From: Burkholderia oklahomensis C6786
Lineage (GTDB): Bacteria; Pseudomonadota; Gammaproteobacteria; Burkholderiales; Burkholderiaceae
DNA length: 64,000 nucleotides
Reading direction: 5' to 3'
NCBI RefSeq assembly: GCF_000959365.1
Contig: NZ_CP009556.1
Location: 2,356,001 to 2,420,000, forward strand
Position numbers and translations under genes: made by a program. The notes beneath the pieces were generated by a model. That model saw nothing but the letters and a program-made list of their open reading frames with translations, ran no database searches and was not told where the DNA came from. Below are positions 38,264-47,093 of this stretch, one piece after another; the first letter of the stretch is position 1, and each line of letters begins with the position of its first letter.

Positions 38264-38551
38264 ATGGCAAATTTAATCAGCGGCGTGCTCAATGGGGCCC
38301 AGGACATGCTCGATACGGCCGGTAGTAAAGCAAGCACCATATCGAATATCGCAGGAGTCACGGACAGCTTGATGCAGGGCATGACGGAAGGGACGTCGAC
38401 CCAAAATGACATGCAGACAATGAGCAACAAGCTGAATCGGATGGCAAGGGACACTGCGCAAATGCAGTATCAGCAGGCCATGACCGCCGCGTTCACCAAC
38501 ATTTTAAAGAGCGGCGCCAGCAACGTGAAGAGCGCGTCGCAAGCCGGCTAA
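38264..38551 (+). CDS. Hrp pilin (HrpE/HrpY-like)
   Basis: 95 residues, no signal peptide, Met/Gln/Ala/Ser-rich and helical. The C-terminal half NDMQTMSNKLNRMARDTAQM and YQQAMTAAFTNILKSGASN has the polymerisation-helix character of T3 pilins. Size and place before hpaB match HrpE of Xanthomonas and HrpY of Ralstonia, which form the long extracellular pilus. Identified mainly by these features. Confidence 0.75.
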   Translation: MANLISGVLNGAQDMLDTAGSKASTISNIAGVTDSLMQGMTEGTSTQNDMQTMSNKLNRMARDTAQMQYQQAMTAAFTNILKSGASNVKSASQAG

Positions 38552-38663
38552 CCGATGCGTGCTCCGGATGCCCGCCCTCCCGGGCTCCGGGAAGCCGGCC
38601 AGCTTGCGCGACGCTGGTCGGCTCCGGTTCCGTCACGCCCATCATCCCCTAGACTTCCGCAGC

Positions 38664-39119
38664 ATGAGCAGCGAGCGCTATATCCAGTTGATCCGGGATC
38701 TGTGCGCAACCGTCGGACTCACCAACGTCGACAACGTGCTGGAAGCGCGCATGATCGAAGTGGAAGGCTTTGATGTCCGCCTCGATTACTTCGACAACGA
38801 CCCAGGCGCGATTTACGCGAACTTCCATTTCGGCACGGTGACGGCGGGTCGGACACTGACCGTATTCAGGCTGATGCTCGAGGCGAACCTGCTCATCTAC
38901 GCACAGGATCAGGCACAGCTTGGCATCGACGGCAACACGGGCAGCATCATGCTGATTCTGAGGCTGCCGTTCAGTAGCGGAATCGACGGTGGCGAACTGG
39001 CCGACCTGCTCGCCCATTACGCGGAACACGGCCGCTACTGGAGGCAAAACATCATCGAAGCGAGCGACGAAATGTTCGAAGGCATCGCTTCAGGCGAATA
39101 TTATTGGCTGCGCGCTTGA
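38664..39119 (+). CDS. hpaB: HpaB-type general T3SS chaperone
   Basis: 151 residues. CesT-family pattern: YIQLIRDLCATVGLTNVDNV, then the core FRLMLEANLLIYAQDQAQLG and SIMLILRLPFSS, and an acidic tail. HpaB binds many effectors and delivers them to SctN. Last gene of the right arm; its presence means that the effectors upstream need not have private chaperones. Confidence 0.88.
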   Translation: MSSERYIQLIRDLCATVGLTNVDNVLEARMIEVEGFDVRLDYFDNDPGAIYANFHFGTVTAGRTLTVFRLMLEANLLIYAQDQAQLGIDGNTGSIMLILRLPFSSGIDGGELADLLAHYAEHGRYWRQNIIEASDEMFEGIASGEYYWLRA

Positions 39120-40041
39120 CGCGCCGCAAACTGCGGCGGCGCAACACCGCCGAACGGCTGGAGGCCGCCGCTCGACCCGACCGTGCCGCCGCCGAGCTCT
39201 CACGAGGATACGTGGCGGTGGTCGCCTCAACCGTTGTCGTGAGAATCCCAGCAAAATCATACAGGCAGAATCAGGCTTTCGACGAACAGCGACACCACTT
39301 TTGACTTTCCCGTGAGTTCAGTCGGACGAAAATTCCACGTATCCAGACCGACTGACGACGTTCGCGTCATTCCGCTCGTCCGACTCGCCCACCGGGAACG
39401 AGTCACCCATGCAAATTGAAAGCACCGCGTAAGCGCCTGCTTATCCCGCTCAATTGCGTCAAAAAAAGTTGCGATGCTAAACAATGCCAGCGCACCGATC
39501 GTCCAGCATTCCTCCGTGTAATCGGGTTCGGCACGGATGGACCAATCGATGGATGCTGTCCATCCTTCTTGCGTCTTCGTGATTTAGCCATCTCCTACAT
39601 AGTGGGATGGATCGATGCAACAGCGTGTCTGCGACTGATCGACGACATTCTCTTGCGAACTCGGAACGTCGCCCGTTGAACATCACGGCTAGCTCTCCCG
39701 GCTGATTGCCTGCTTCAGGAAAGTTGTGAATCTATCGCCGATATATGTCCACAATTCAGATCATGGACACAAAAAATAGGGGCACATATGCCATATTGCG
39801 AACATCGAGACGACGCATTGTCGAGAGGATTCGAGCTTTCCAAGCAATTACCGCGCCCTCACCAACGCCATCATCATAGAAATCATTGAAGCACTCACCA
39901 ATGCCCAAAAATCCGCACATCCATAAACACTGAAATATCTTAGTTAATATAAAAATTAAGGCCATATCAGACAATTCGATTTCAATCAAAATTGATGTCG
40001 AGATCAACGAAACAAGAGCATCAAACAGCACGAGGTAGCAG
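39120..40041. other. AT-rich stretch without a supported gene
   Basis: About 920 nt. Composition falls sharply in GC after ~39700. A 91-codon minus-strand frame (39756-40031) is hydrophobic but has no recognisable features and is probably chance. Likely contains the promoter of the response regulator and marks the right boundary of the imported segment. Confidence 0.4.
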
Positions 40042-40740
40042 GTGGTTATTTACTTGATCGAGGATGACGAAATTCAAGCTCAATACTACCAGTCAATTCT
40101 GGCGGGACACGGATGGAAAGTGAAGATATTGCTTGATGGCGAGCGAGCATTTCGCGAGATTCATCGAATGACTCCGGATTTAGTCATTCTCGACAGACGA
40201 TTGCCAGATCTCGACGGACTTGAAGTTCTGGCCTGGATACGAAAGAACCACGCTACCGTCCCGGTCCTCATATTGACGAATGCGGTTCTCGAGTCGGATG
40301 TCGTTACGGCATTGGAGGCCGGCGCCGATGATTACGTGATCAAGCCCCCCAGGGAGCAAGAATTCGTCGCGCGCGTGAAGGCGCTATATCGACGATCCCG
40401 CGAAATTCACACTCGGCCCGAATTGATGGAAATTGGCCCATATAAAATCCAAACAATCGAAAAAACAGTCTACCTTCATCGCGAAAAAATACCGCTATCC
40501 CCCAAGGAATATGAGATCATCGAATTACTTGCCCAGAATCTCGGACAGGTCGTGCCGCGAGACAAGATGGTTTCCCTCGTTTGGGGGCGCCCGCCCGACG
40601 AGGCAAGCTTTCGCACGCTCGACACCCACATTTATCGCATCAGGCAAAAATTAGGATTAACGCGTTACAATCTTGTCATATTGCGCTCCGTCTACAGACA
40701 TGGATATAGACTCGAGTATATTGGAAAAATATACCAATAA
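40042..40740 (+). CDS. OmpR-family response regulator, HrpG-like
   Basis: 232 residues from a GTG (VIYLIEDDEIQAQ). The receiver is intact: acidic pair in EDDE, phospho-acceptor Asp in LVILDRRLPD, Thr in ILTNAV, Lys in DDYVIKPP. The C-terminal winged helix has LSPKEYEIIELLAQN and TLDTHIYRIRQKLGL. No sensor kinase is adjacent. HrpG, the activator of hrpB/hrpX in Ralstonia and Xanthomonas, is an OmpR-family regulator beside the hrp cluster, so this is a good candidate for the same role. Codon use is much AT-richer than the T3SS genes, indicating separate origin. Confidence 0.75.
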   Translation: MVIYLIEDDEIQAQYYQSILAGHGWKVKILLDGERAFREIHRMTPDLVILDRRLPDLDGLEVLAWIRKNHATVPVLILTNAVLESDVVTALEAGADDYVIKPPREQEFVARVKALYRRSREIHTRPELMEIGPYKIQTIEKTVYLHREKIPLSPKEYEIIELLAQNLGQVVPRDKMVSLVWGRPPDEASFRTLDTHIYRIRQKLGLTRYNLVILRSVYRHGYRLEYIGKIYQ

Positions 40741-40989
40741 TATATTTAAAATTCAACCCATCGAACACTTCCATCGAAACAATTAACTTATTATATTTAT
40801 AACAAAATAAAATCATCCTGCACAACATAAAAATTCCCTCACCATGCTCAACGCGTCAACTTGGAGGTGGTTTCCAAATATCCCGAGTGCATATCGACTT
40901 TTACGGCAAGCCGCTTGCCTGGACATCCGGTAGAGCCGAGCCGATGAGACATTGGTGATCCGATTGTCGACGGACTGCAAGGAAGCCTG

Positions 40990-41540
40990 CCACGGCACGA
41001 CGCGATCCATCCGACGACGGGCTTCATCCAATCGGGCGTCGGCCGGGCCGTGATTGGATCGACATTCTGGAAGCTCGCGTTCGTGGGGATTGTCGTGCTG
41101 AACGTACTTCTGGCAGTGCCTATTGGTGGTTCGTGACATGCGGGGATCCGAACGCGACGCGCAAGTCCGGACAACGCACCGCGCTGCACTTCGCCGCGAA
41201 CGAGTTGCCGTGGGCGCGGCAACGCGAATTCATCGACGCACCGAAGACCGCGCGAAGCGAAGGTCACGACTACGCGGTAAGCGGCTGCGACCGTCGGTTC
41301 GAGATGTTCGATTTACACGCTGCGCGGCAGTCAGACCACGCTGCGCTCCATCCGTACACGCGCAGCCGACGGCGCGCGGCGCATCCCGGACGGAAACAGC
41401 GTTGCCGATTTCGTGATGATGCTCACGCGCGATGAGCACGTGAAATTCGCCGACGGGCGGAAGCCGTAGCGACAACTGGCCGTTGCCGCCGCAGAGACAG
41501 CCGCAAACGCCCCCGCGCCAATGAGCCGATGACGCATGTC
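40990..41540 (+). pseudogene. decayed second copy of the Metal_resist gene and the end of its upstream neighbour
   Basis: The fragments WKLAFVGIVVLNVLL (from ~41060), YWWFVT with SGQRTALHFAANELPWARQR (41114-41235), and the end DEHVKFADGRKP (to ~41470) follow the product of 2121-2627 in order. They lie in three different frames, so at least two frameshifts separate them. The sequence just before also resembles the 3' end of the anti-sigma-like gene (1711-2124). It is therefore the relic of a duplicated operon, not a working gene. Confidence 0.85.
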
Positions 41541-42577
41541 GCGGCACGGCTCGCTCACACTTGACGCGAGCATGGTTCGCGACCGCTTGCGGCACGCCCC
41601 GGCAATGTGCAGCATGTCAGCATGAACTCACGCGCCGGCTTTGTTTTCATCCGCCCACCCACGACCTGACGTGAGCGGAAGTCGATGGCCCGCCGCCAGA
41701 TGAATCGAGCCAGCCGACGTAGGCAGATAACCGGTGCCTGCTATCTACGACCTTGCCGCCGTAGCCGCATCGACTCGAATTCGTTGCATCGCGCTCGCTT
41801 TCGTCATACCAGCTTGAATACTTGGGCATCCAACCGCGATCCGATTACGCTACCTTCGCATCGGCATTTGCAAGTGAGCAAAAGATGAGAAGCGCACACG
41901 TTTCATGCGCACGTGGAGCGATTCCGTCGACTGTCAGGCCATGCTCGCGACCAGCCCAACCTTCCGCACGCTCCGCGCGGCCATGCCGAAGGCCTGGCGC
42001 GCTTCCGCACATTGCCGATACACCGCAAACGGCCGCTGTCCGGCGCAACGACCCCGGCGAACCGTCCCTGAACGATATCGGGCGTGACGCGAAGGCAACC
42101 GGGTTCGACATCGAAATCCTCGCCCATGCTCTACAAGCGCAAGTCTGGTCCGTACGCGTGAACCGCATTAAATATGTCACCGTAGGCTGCGGCGGAACGG
42201 ATTTTCTCGGATTGAGTTGGCGCATTTATTTCCATGCTCAAAAGATAAATATGTCAATCGGCGTCGCCGCGTCGAAGCCGCCGATCGATTCCTCGTGTTA
42301 CTTCATCATCTATCGCATCTCGAGGATCGATGAATCGATGAAGTCACCAAAATACGCGTGAGCGCGGCCGTTGCCGAAGCCCCCAGCGGCACGACGAATA
42401 TCGCTTTGATGACCTAAAAAAGAAAGAGTGAGTTTGATTTTTTCGGAATGCATCATCCGCCATTACCCGAGCTTGCCACTTGGCAACGCAGTTACTAGCA
42501 TGTATTCGTCACACTGGACCGTGTAGATTGCATGTCCGTTGCGCATGAATGCCACTGCGAGCGCATAGGGAGGGGGC
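41541..42577. other. stretch without a supported gene
   Basis: About 1 kb between the pseudogene and the tyrosinase. A 179-codon plus-strand frame (41822-42361) has no recognisable domain, and composition is mixed. Probably degenerate sequence plus the promoter of the tyrosinase cassette near 42410-42570. Confidence 0.35.
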
Positions 42578-43858
42578 ATGAAGGTCGAGATCAACCTGGA
42601 TGCCGCGGACCCACAAGGGCGTTCGTTCATCGGCTGGGCTCCCGTCAAGTCGACCGCGCGGTTGAGCAGTGACGGCGCTCCGCCCGCCCCTATTGACATC
42701 ACGCTGCGCAACGGCGGTAAAGTGAATGGCGGTCGCGTGGTATTCGATACGAAGCGCAGCGATGCAGGCACCGACGAACTTCACCTGAGCTTGCCGGCCG
42801 ATGGCAGCGAAGTAGAATTTTGGGTCGCCGGCGAATTCCAACACCCGAGCACCGACCTCGACGACGCCGCGATCGAAGCTGTCTCGCCGGCAGGCCTGGT
42901 GGTCGGGCAACGCGATCTGATGGTCCGCATCCGCAAGAACGCGGTGAAACTGGCACCCGCCGAACGCGATCGGTTTCTGGTGGCGCTCGGCAAACTCAAC
43001 GATGCCGGGGCGGGTCCGTTCCAGAGCTTTCGTGACACGCACGTTCGTCCGTCTCAAGATGAAGCGCACGGCTACCCGGGCTTCCCCCCCTGGCACCGCG
43101 CCTACCTGCTTGATCTCGAGCGATCGCTACAGGCTATCGATCCCGCCGTCGCCCTGCCGTACTGGCGGTTCGATGAGCCTGCCCCCGGCCTTTTCGCCCC
43201 CGAGTTCCTGGGCATGCCGTCGGCGAACCCGGCGCAGGGCGACATCATTCAGTTCCCTCATGGGCATCCGCTCGAATTCTGGAAGACGGACCCGACCCAC
43301 GACCCGATCGAGCGGCGCCCACGCTATGACATCGCGGTCGCTCCGCCGCAAACGATAAATGGACAGCCTTCCGTGATCGATCAGGCGGCAACGCTAGCGC
43401 TCGGCGGCCTCTATCCAAATTTCCGCCGATTGGAAGGCGCTCCGCACGGCAGCGCGCATACCAGTTTTGACGGGCCGATCAGCAGCGTACCGACCGCGGC
43501 AAAAGATCCCTTGTTCTTCTTGCTTCATGCCAACGTCGACCGCCTGTGGGCGTTCTGGCAGTGGCTCAACCGACGCACCGATCCCAGCGACCCGGCCACC
43601 TACGCGTTGACCGGGCCGGTGCGAAAGCCGAATAACATCGGCCACAGGCTGAACGACACGATGTGGCCCTGGAACGGGTCAACAAAGCCGCCGAGACCCA
43701 CGTATGCGCCGCCGCGCGGTCCCTTCCCGCCGTCACCGATCACGTCCCGTCCGGGAGGGCAGCCGACCGTGAAGGATATGATCGACTATCAGGGGGTTCA
43801 CGGAACCGAGCCGCTCGGTTTCGACTACGACGATGTCCCGTTCGAACTTAATCCTTGA
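42578..43858 (+). CDS. tyrosinase-family copper oxidase
   Basis: 426 residues. A ~115-residue N-terminal beta-rich domain precedes the catalytic core. The CuA region includes FRDTH and HGYPGFPPWHRAYLLDLE (~164-181). The CuB region includes GAPHGSAHTSF (~288-298) and FLLHANVDRLWAFWQ (~315-329). These His clusters are the binuclear type 3 copper site of tyrosinases/catechol oxidases, which hydroxylate phenols and oxidise diphenols. No signal peptide, so cytoplasmic unless carried by a partner. AGGGAGGGG precedes the ATG. First of three tightly spaced genes with a Sco1-like protein. Confidence 0.9.
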   Translation: MKVEINLDAADPQGRSFIGWAPVKSTARLSSDGAPPAPIDITLRNGGKVNGGRVVFDTKRSDAGTDELHLSLPADGSEVEFWVAGEFQHPSTDLDDAAIEAVSPAGLVVGQRDLMVRIRKNAVKLAPAERDRFLVALGKLNDAGAGPFQSFRDTHVRPSQDEAHGYPGFPPWHRAYLLDLERSLQAIDPAVALPYWRFDEPAPGLFAPEFLGMPSANPAQGDIIQFPHGHPLEFWKTDPTHDPIERRPRYDIAVAPPQTINGQPSVIDQAATLALGGLYPNFRRLEGAPHGSAHTSFDGPISSVPTAAKDPLFFLLHANVDRLWAFWQWLNRRTDPSDPATYALTGPVRKPNNIGHRLNDTMWPWNGSTKPPRPTYAPPRGPFPPSPITSRPGGQPTVKDMIDYQGVHGTEPLGFDYDDVPFELNP

Positions 43859-43869
43859 GGAGCGGCACC

Positions 43870-44649
43870 GTGAGCGTCAAAGAATACCGGCAGCAGATTG
43901 AAGCACAACTACAGACGCGCCGTGTGTCCGCGGCGGCTGAAGCGACTGCCGCGCCCGTCGACAGCGATCCCATAGCAATCTGGAATCAAGCGCTCGAGCA
44001 CGTTGTCGACTCGACCCTCGACCCTGCGGACCGAAGAGGCGCACTCCAGATTCTGCAGGCGGCCTCCTTCCTTGCTCCGCAGTTTGCATCGCTACACGCG
44101 GAGTACCTGGATACGCTGCGGCGCTTGGCGACCGATGCAGATAGCGAGTTGCGCCGCATGGCGCTGGATGCGTTGAGCAACCAGAAGGACGACTTCGCGC
44201 GCCAAAAATTGACGGAGGGCTTGAGCAGCCCGGAAGACGCACTCGTGGCCCCGGCCGTCGCGCTCGGTTTTCTCGCGCGCGACGACCATGGTTCTGCTCA
44301 CGACATCGCGCGCGATTTGCTGAAGCAAAGCACCGATCAGCATGTTCGTGAGCAGGCCGTGCGCATACTCGGTGCGGCCCCCGCCGCGAAGTCGCTGCTC
44401 GACGCCGTGATGAAGGACAAGACGGAGTTTCGGCAAGTTCGGCGCGCAAGCGCGGTCGCCTTGCGCGCACTCGACCCGCAGATGTTCGCGAAATGCGCAC
44501 AGGACATCCTCGAAGACGAATCCGACTTCGAGGACATCAAGGCGACCGTGGCCGGCGCGCTTCAGCGCGCCAACGTCACGCCTGCTACGCCGCCCTCCGC
44601 ACCGACGAAACATCCGGCCAAGAAGGGCGCGGGCCGTCGACGTCGATAG
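43870..44649 (+). CDS. HEAT-repeat protein
   Basis: 259 residues from a GTG at 43870, 11 nt after the tyrosinase stop, with GAGGAG upstream. Repeated helical pairs of the HEAT/PBS-lyase type: LRRLATDADSELRRMALDAL, DDHGSAHDIARDLLKQS, VRRASAVALRALDPQMFAKC. The C-terminus is Lys/Arg-rich (KHPAKKGAGRRRR). Probably a scaffold; in this operon it might hold the tyrosinase and the copper protein together. No enzymatic motif. Confidence 0.75.
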   Translation: MSVKEYRQQIEAQLQTRRVSAAAEATAAPVDSDPIAIWNQALEHVVDSTLDPADRRGALQILQAASFLAPQFASLHAEYLDTLRRLATDADSELRRMALDALSNQKDDFARQKLTEGLSSPEDALVAPAVALGFLARDDHGSAHDIARDLLKQSTDQHVREQAVRILGAAPAAKSLLDAVMKDKTEFRQVRRASAVALRALDPQMFAKCAQDILEDESDFEDIKATVAGALQRANVTPATPPSAPTKHPAKKGAGRRRR

Positions 44650-44725
44650 CGGTCGTTCAGCCATGCGCCGCTCGCAACGTTTCAAGAACGAACCGACGCG
44701 CGCGCACCAACCGGGCGAGGTGCCG

Positions 44726-45928
44726 ATGAACAACATGCCGGCCATGTCGGAGGGCGAGGTCGCAGTTGTCCTGCGCGGGATCGGCTCACGCGCGGCGTGC
44801 TGCGGAGGTCGCGATGACCTGCTCTCGTTGATGCGAGAGGATGCAGCCATCTACCGCGGCAGAGGCGCGACCGAAGTCGAACTGCTCCGCGCCCATGTGA
44901 TGGCGCACATCGGGGCGGCAGGCATGGCCGACGTGTTGTTGCCCTACGTCCTCGAGGAACTCGAAACGGGCTTGAGCCCGCATGTCCTGGCCGCGGCCGC
45001 TCGTGTCGCCCGCGGTATCCGTCCTCTGCCTCCGGAGATGCCCAAACTGCTCGTGGATGCAATCGACCGCATTCGGCACGTCGACCAGTTCGTGCAATTT
45101 GATATCTATCCATCGCCACCGGCCGGCGGCTGCACGACCGCGATCGACGAACTGATCGAAACGCTGGCCATGACGTGCATCGGCAGCCGAACGGAACGGA
45201 TCGCGCTCTTGAACGATATCGGGAACGATGGACACGCAACCCCGCGTGCCAGAGTGCTGCTCCAGGAAACGCTCGCCGCGACCGGTGAAGATGCAAACCC
45301 AACCGGCACCGAATCGAAGTGTTGTGGAGGCACGTCGCAAGCCGAGCCCTCGAAAGCGATCAAGCGGAAATCACGGGACTGTGCACAGACAGACAGCCGG
45401 TCGACCGATTCGCACGTTCAACCCGACTCGATCGCGATGCTATACAACGTTGAGTTTGAGAACCAGGACGGAATGCGCGCCACGTTCGGTCAGATATTCG
45501 AGGGGCGTCCGGCCGTCGTCGGGTTCTTTTATACGCGATGCATGAACCCCAACAAGTGCTCGCGCACAATCAGCAACCTGGCGCGTCTGTATCGGCTCCT
45601 GGAGGACTCTCCGGCGAACCGCGGCACGACAGTTGCCGCAATCAGCTATGACCCGGACTATGACGTTCCTGATCGATTGCGTCGCTATGGCGAAGACCGA
45701 AACTGGCCGTTCGGGGACCGTTGCCAGCTGCTTCGCACAACGGAATCATTCGCGGCGGTCATTGAAGCGCTACATCTGGGTGTGGGCTATGGGCCCACGA
45801 CTGTCAACAGGCATCGAATCGAGCTGATGCTGATCGATGCCGCCGGCGCCATCAAAGATCTGCGGTTGCGGCGCCTTTGGGATGAAGGAGACATCGTCAG
45901 GGCAGTGAATGCCATCGCGGCGACGTGA
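44726..45928 (+). CDS. fusion of a helical domain to a Sco1/SenC-like copper-chaperone domain
   Basis: 400 residues from ATG 44726 (GAGG 7 nt upstream; ATG 44663 is an alternative). The N-terminal ~210 residues are helical, HEAT-like and Cys-containing (RAACCGGRDD, KCCGGTSQ). The C-terminal ~165 residues are thioredoxin-like of the Sco1 type: VVGFFYTRCMNPNKCSRTIS, AAISYDPDYDVPDRLRRYG, and a His in VNRHRIELMLID where Sco1 has its copper ligand. The Cys pair is C-x5-C instead of the usual C-x3-C. No signal peptide or anchor, unlike normal Sco1. It may load copper into the tyrosinase (inference). Confidence 0.7.
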   Translation: MNNMPAMSEGEVAVVLRGIGSRAACCGGRDDLLSLMREDAAIYRGRGATEVELLRAHVMAHIGAAGMADVLLPYVLEELETGLSPHVLAAAARVARGIRPLPPEMPKLLVDAIDRIRHVDQFVQFDIYPSPPAGGCTTAIDELIETLAMTCIGSRTERIALLNDIGNDGHATPRARVLLQETLAATGEDANPTGTESKCCGGTSQAEPSKAIKRKSRDCAQTDSRSTDSHVQPDSIAMLYNVEFENQDGMRATFGQIFEGRPAVVGFFYTRCMNPNKCSRTISNLARLYRLLEDSPANRGTTVAAISYDPDYDVPDRLRRYGEDRNWPFGDRCQLLRTTESFAAVIEALHLGVGYGPTTVNRHRIELMLIDAAGAIKDLRLRRLWDEGDIVRAVNAIAAT

Positions 45929-46049
45929 CTTTTCCGAGAGACAGGTTCAATAACAGGCTCATCGGTGATGGGCGACGTATTGATCAATATTCCGTCGGCG
46001 CGATCGCATATCGCCGCGACCGTCTACTGCTACTGGTCTGCGTCCTGTT

Positions 46050-46376
46050 CCCCCGGCTCGACGTCGATCATCGCGACTGGCGCATCGCCGCTTTCTCGTT
46101 CCTGATCGGTTTCGGTTCGGCGTAGCCGCGTCGCTCGCGTTCGTCGTGAGCACGGGAGAAGTCGAAAAGAACCGTGGCATGGCGAGCGCGCTGCGGGGAG
46201 CGATCAAGATGTTCTTCACCGGCGTGTTCACGACTCCGTTCCATATCACGCAGATCGGAAACATCGCGTCGCTGCTCGGCATTTTCTTGATCGCCGCACT
46301 GCGGCTGGTCGGGATCCGTGCATTCGACGCGTTGCGGCTGCGGTGGCGACGCAAATATCCGGTCAAGGCTCTTTGA
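46050..46376 (+). pseudogene. 3' remnant of a membrane-protein gene
   Basis: One frame reads FGVAASLAFVVSTGEVEKNR, then IKMFFTGVFTTPFHITQIGN, IASLLGIFLIAALRLVG and a basic tail. It looks like the last one or two transmembrane segments of a larger protein. No convincing start is present (GTG at 46146 only), so it may be either a fragment or a short real membrane protein. Family not recognised. Confidence 0.3.
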
Positions 46377-46411
46377 CGCGCGGTTCGTCGCGCCGCCGAA
46401 ATCGCCGTCGA

Positions 46412-46801
46412 TCACGACCGAATCGACGCCCCCCGCTCCGCGAGCAGCTCGCGCAGGATGCTGCGATGGCAGCGCGCCTCGTTTTCGCAGTAGCAGCCGA
46501 TCGCGAAATTCGACGTCGCCGACAGCGCGGCGAACACGTCGAGCACCCTGCTCGCGTCGCCGTGCTTCATCTCCGCGCGGAACTTGCGCGCGAACGCCTT
46601 CCAGTCGGCGTCGGTTTCCGCCGCCTGCGCTTCGGCGACGAGTTCCGGACTCGGCGACAGCGTCGGCAGCCAGACGTCGTAATAATCGCGCGACGCGAAT
46701 TCTTCCTTCGGCACGCCGCGCGGCGGACGGCGCACGGTGCCGATCCGCACGCCCTCGTCGTCGGCGCGCCGCGTTCCGAGTTGGACAATGCTGATGCTCA
46801 T
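46412..46801 (-). CDS. DUF488 family protein
   Basis: 129 residues from ATG 46801 with GGGAGC upstream. DUF488 features: VQLGTRRADDEGVRIGTVRR at the start, RDYYDVWLPTLSPSPELV, and the C-terminal cysteine block GCYCENEARCHRSILRELL. The reaction is not known for this family. The frame is open to 46927 but the conserved part starts at 46801. Confidence 0.85.
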   Translation of the reverse strand: MSISIVQLGTRRADDEGVRIGTVRRPPRGVPKEEFASRDYYDVWLPTLSPSPELVAEAQAAETDADWKAFARKFRAEMKHGDASRVLDVFAALSATSNFAIGCYCENEARCHRSILRELLAERGASIRS

Positions 46802-47093
46802 GCTGGGCTCCCGATCAGAGTAGTCGGCGCGAAGTGCGTCGAGCCATCGACTCGCGCGCGCGACGCATCGCGGCGCCAGACGATGCGGCACGACGCACGG
46901 CCGACGACGCGCGACGCATGGCCTCATGCGAACGGCGGCGCGGCGAGCGGATCGCGCCGCCGCTCACACCGCATTCGATGCGGCGCCGACATGCGGCCGC
47001 TCGCGCGCGACATCGCACCGCCCCGAATATGCCGAACACATCGAACACATCGAGGCCGGGCCTCCCGGCCGAGCCCCGACGCGCCGGCACACG

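Noticed and set aside
39756..40031. 91-codon hydrophobic minus-strand frame
   Set aside because: AT-rich region, no ribosome-binding site or known motif; hydrophobicity follows from T-rich composition.
41822..42361. 179-codon plus-strand frame before the tyrosinase
   Set aside because: No domain and changing composition along its length, more like decayed sequence than a gene.
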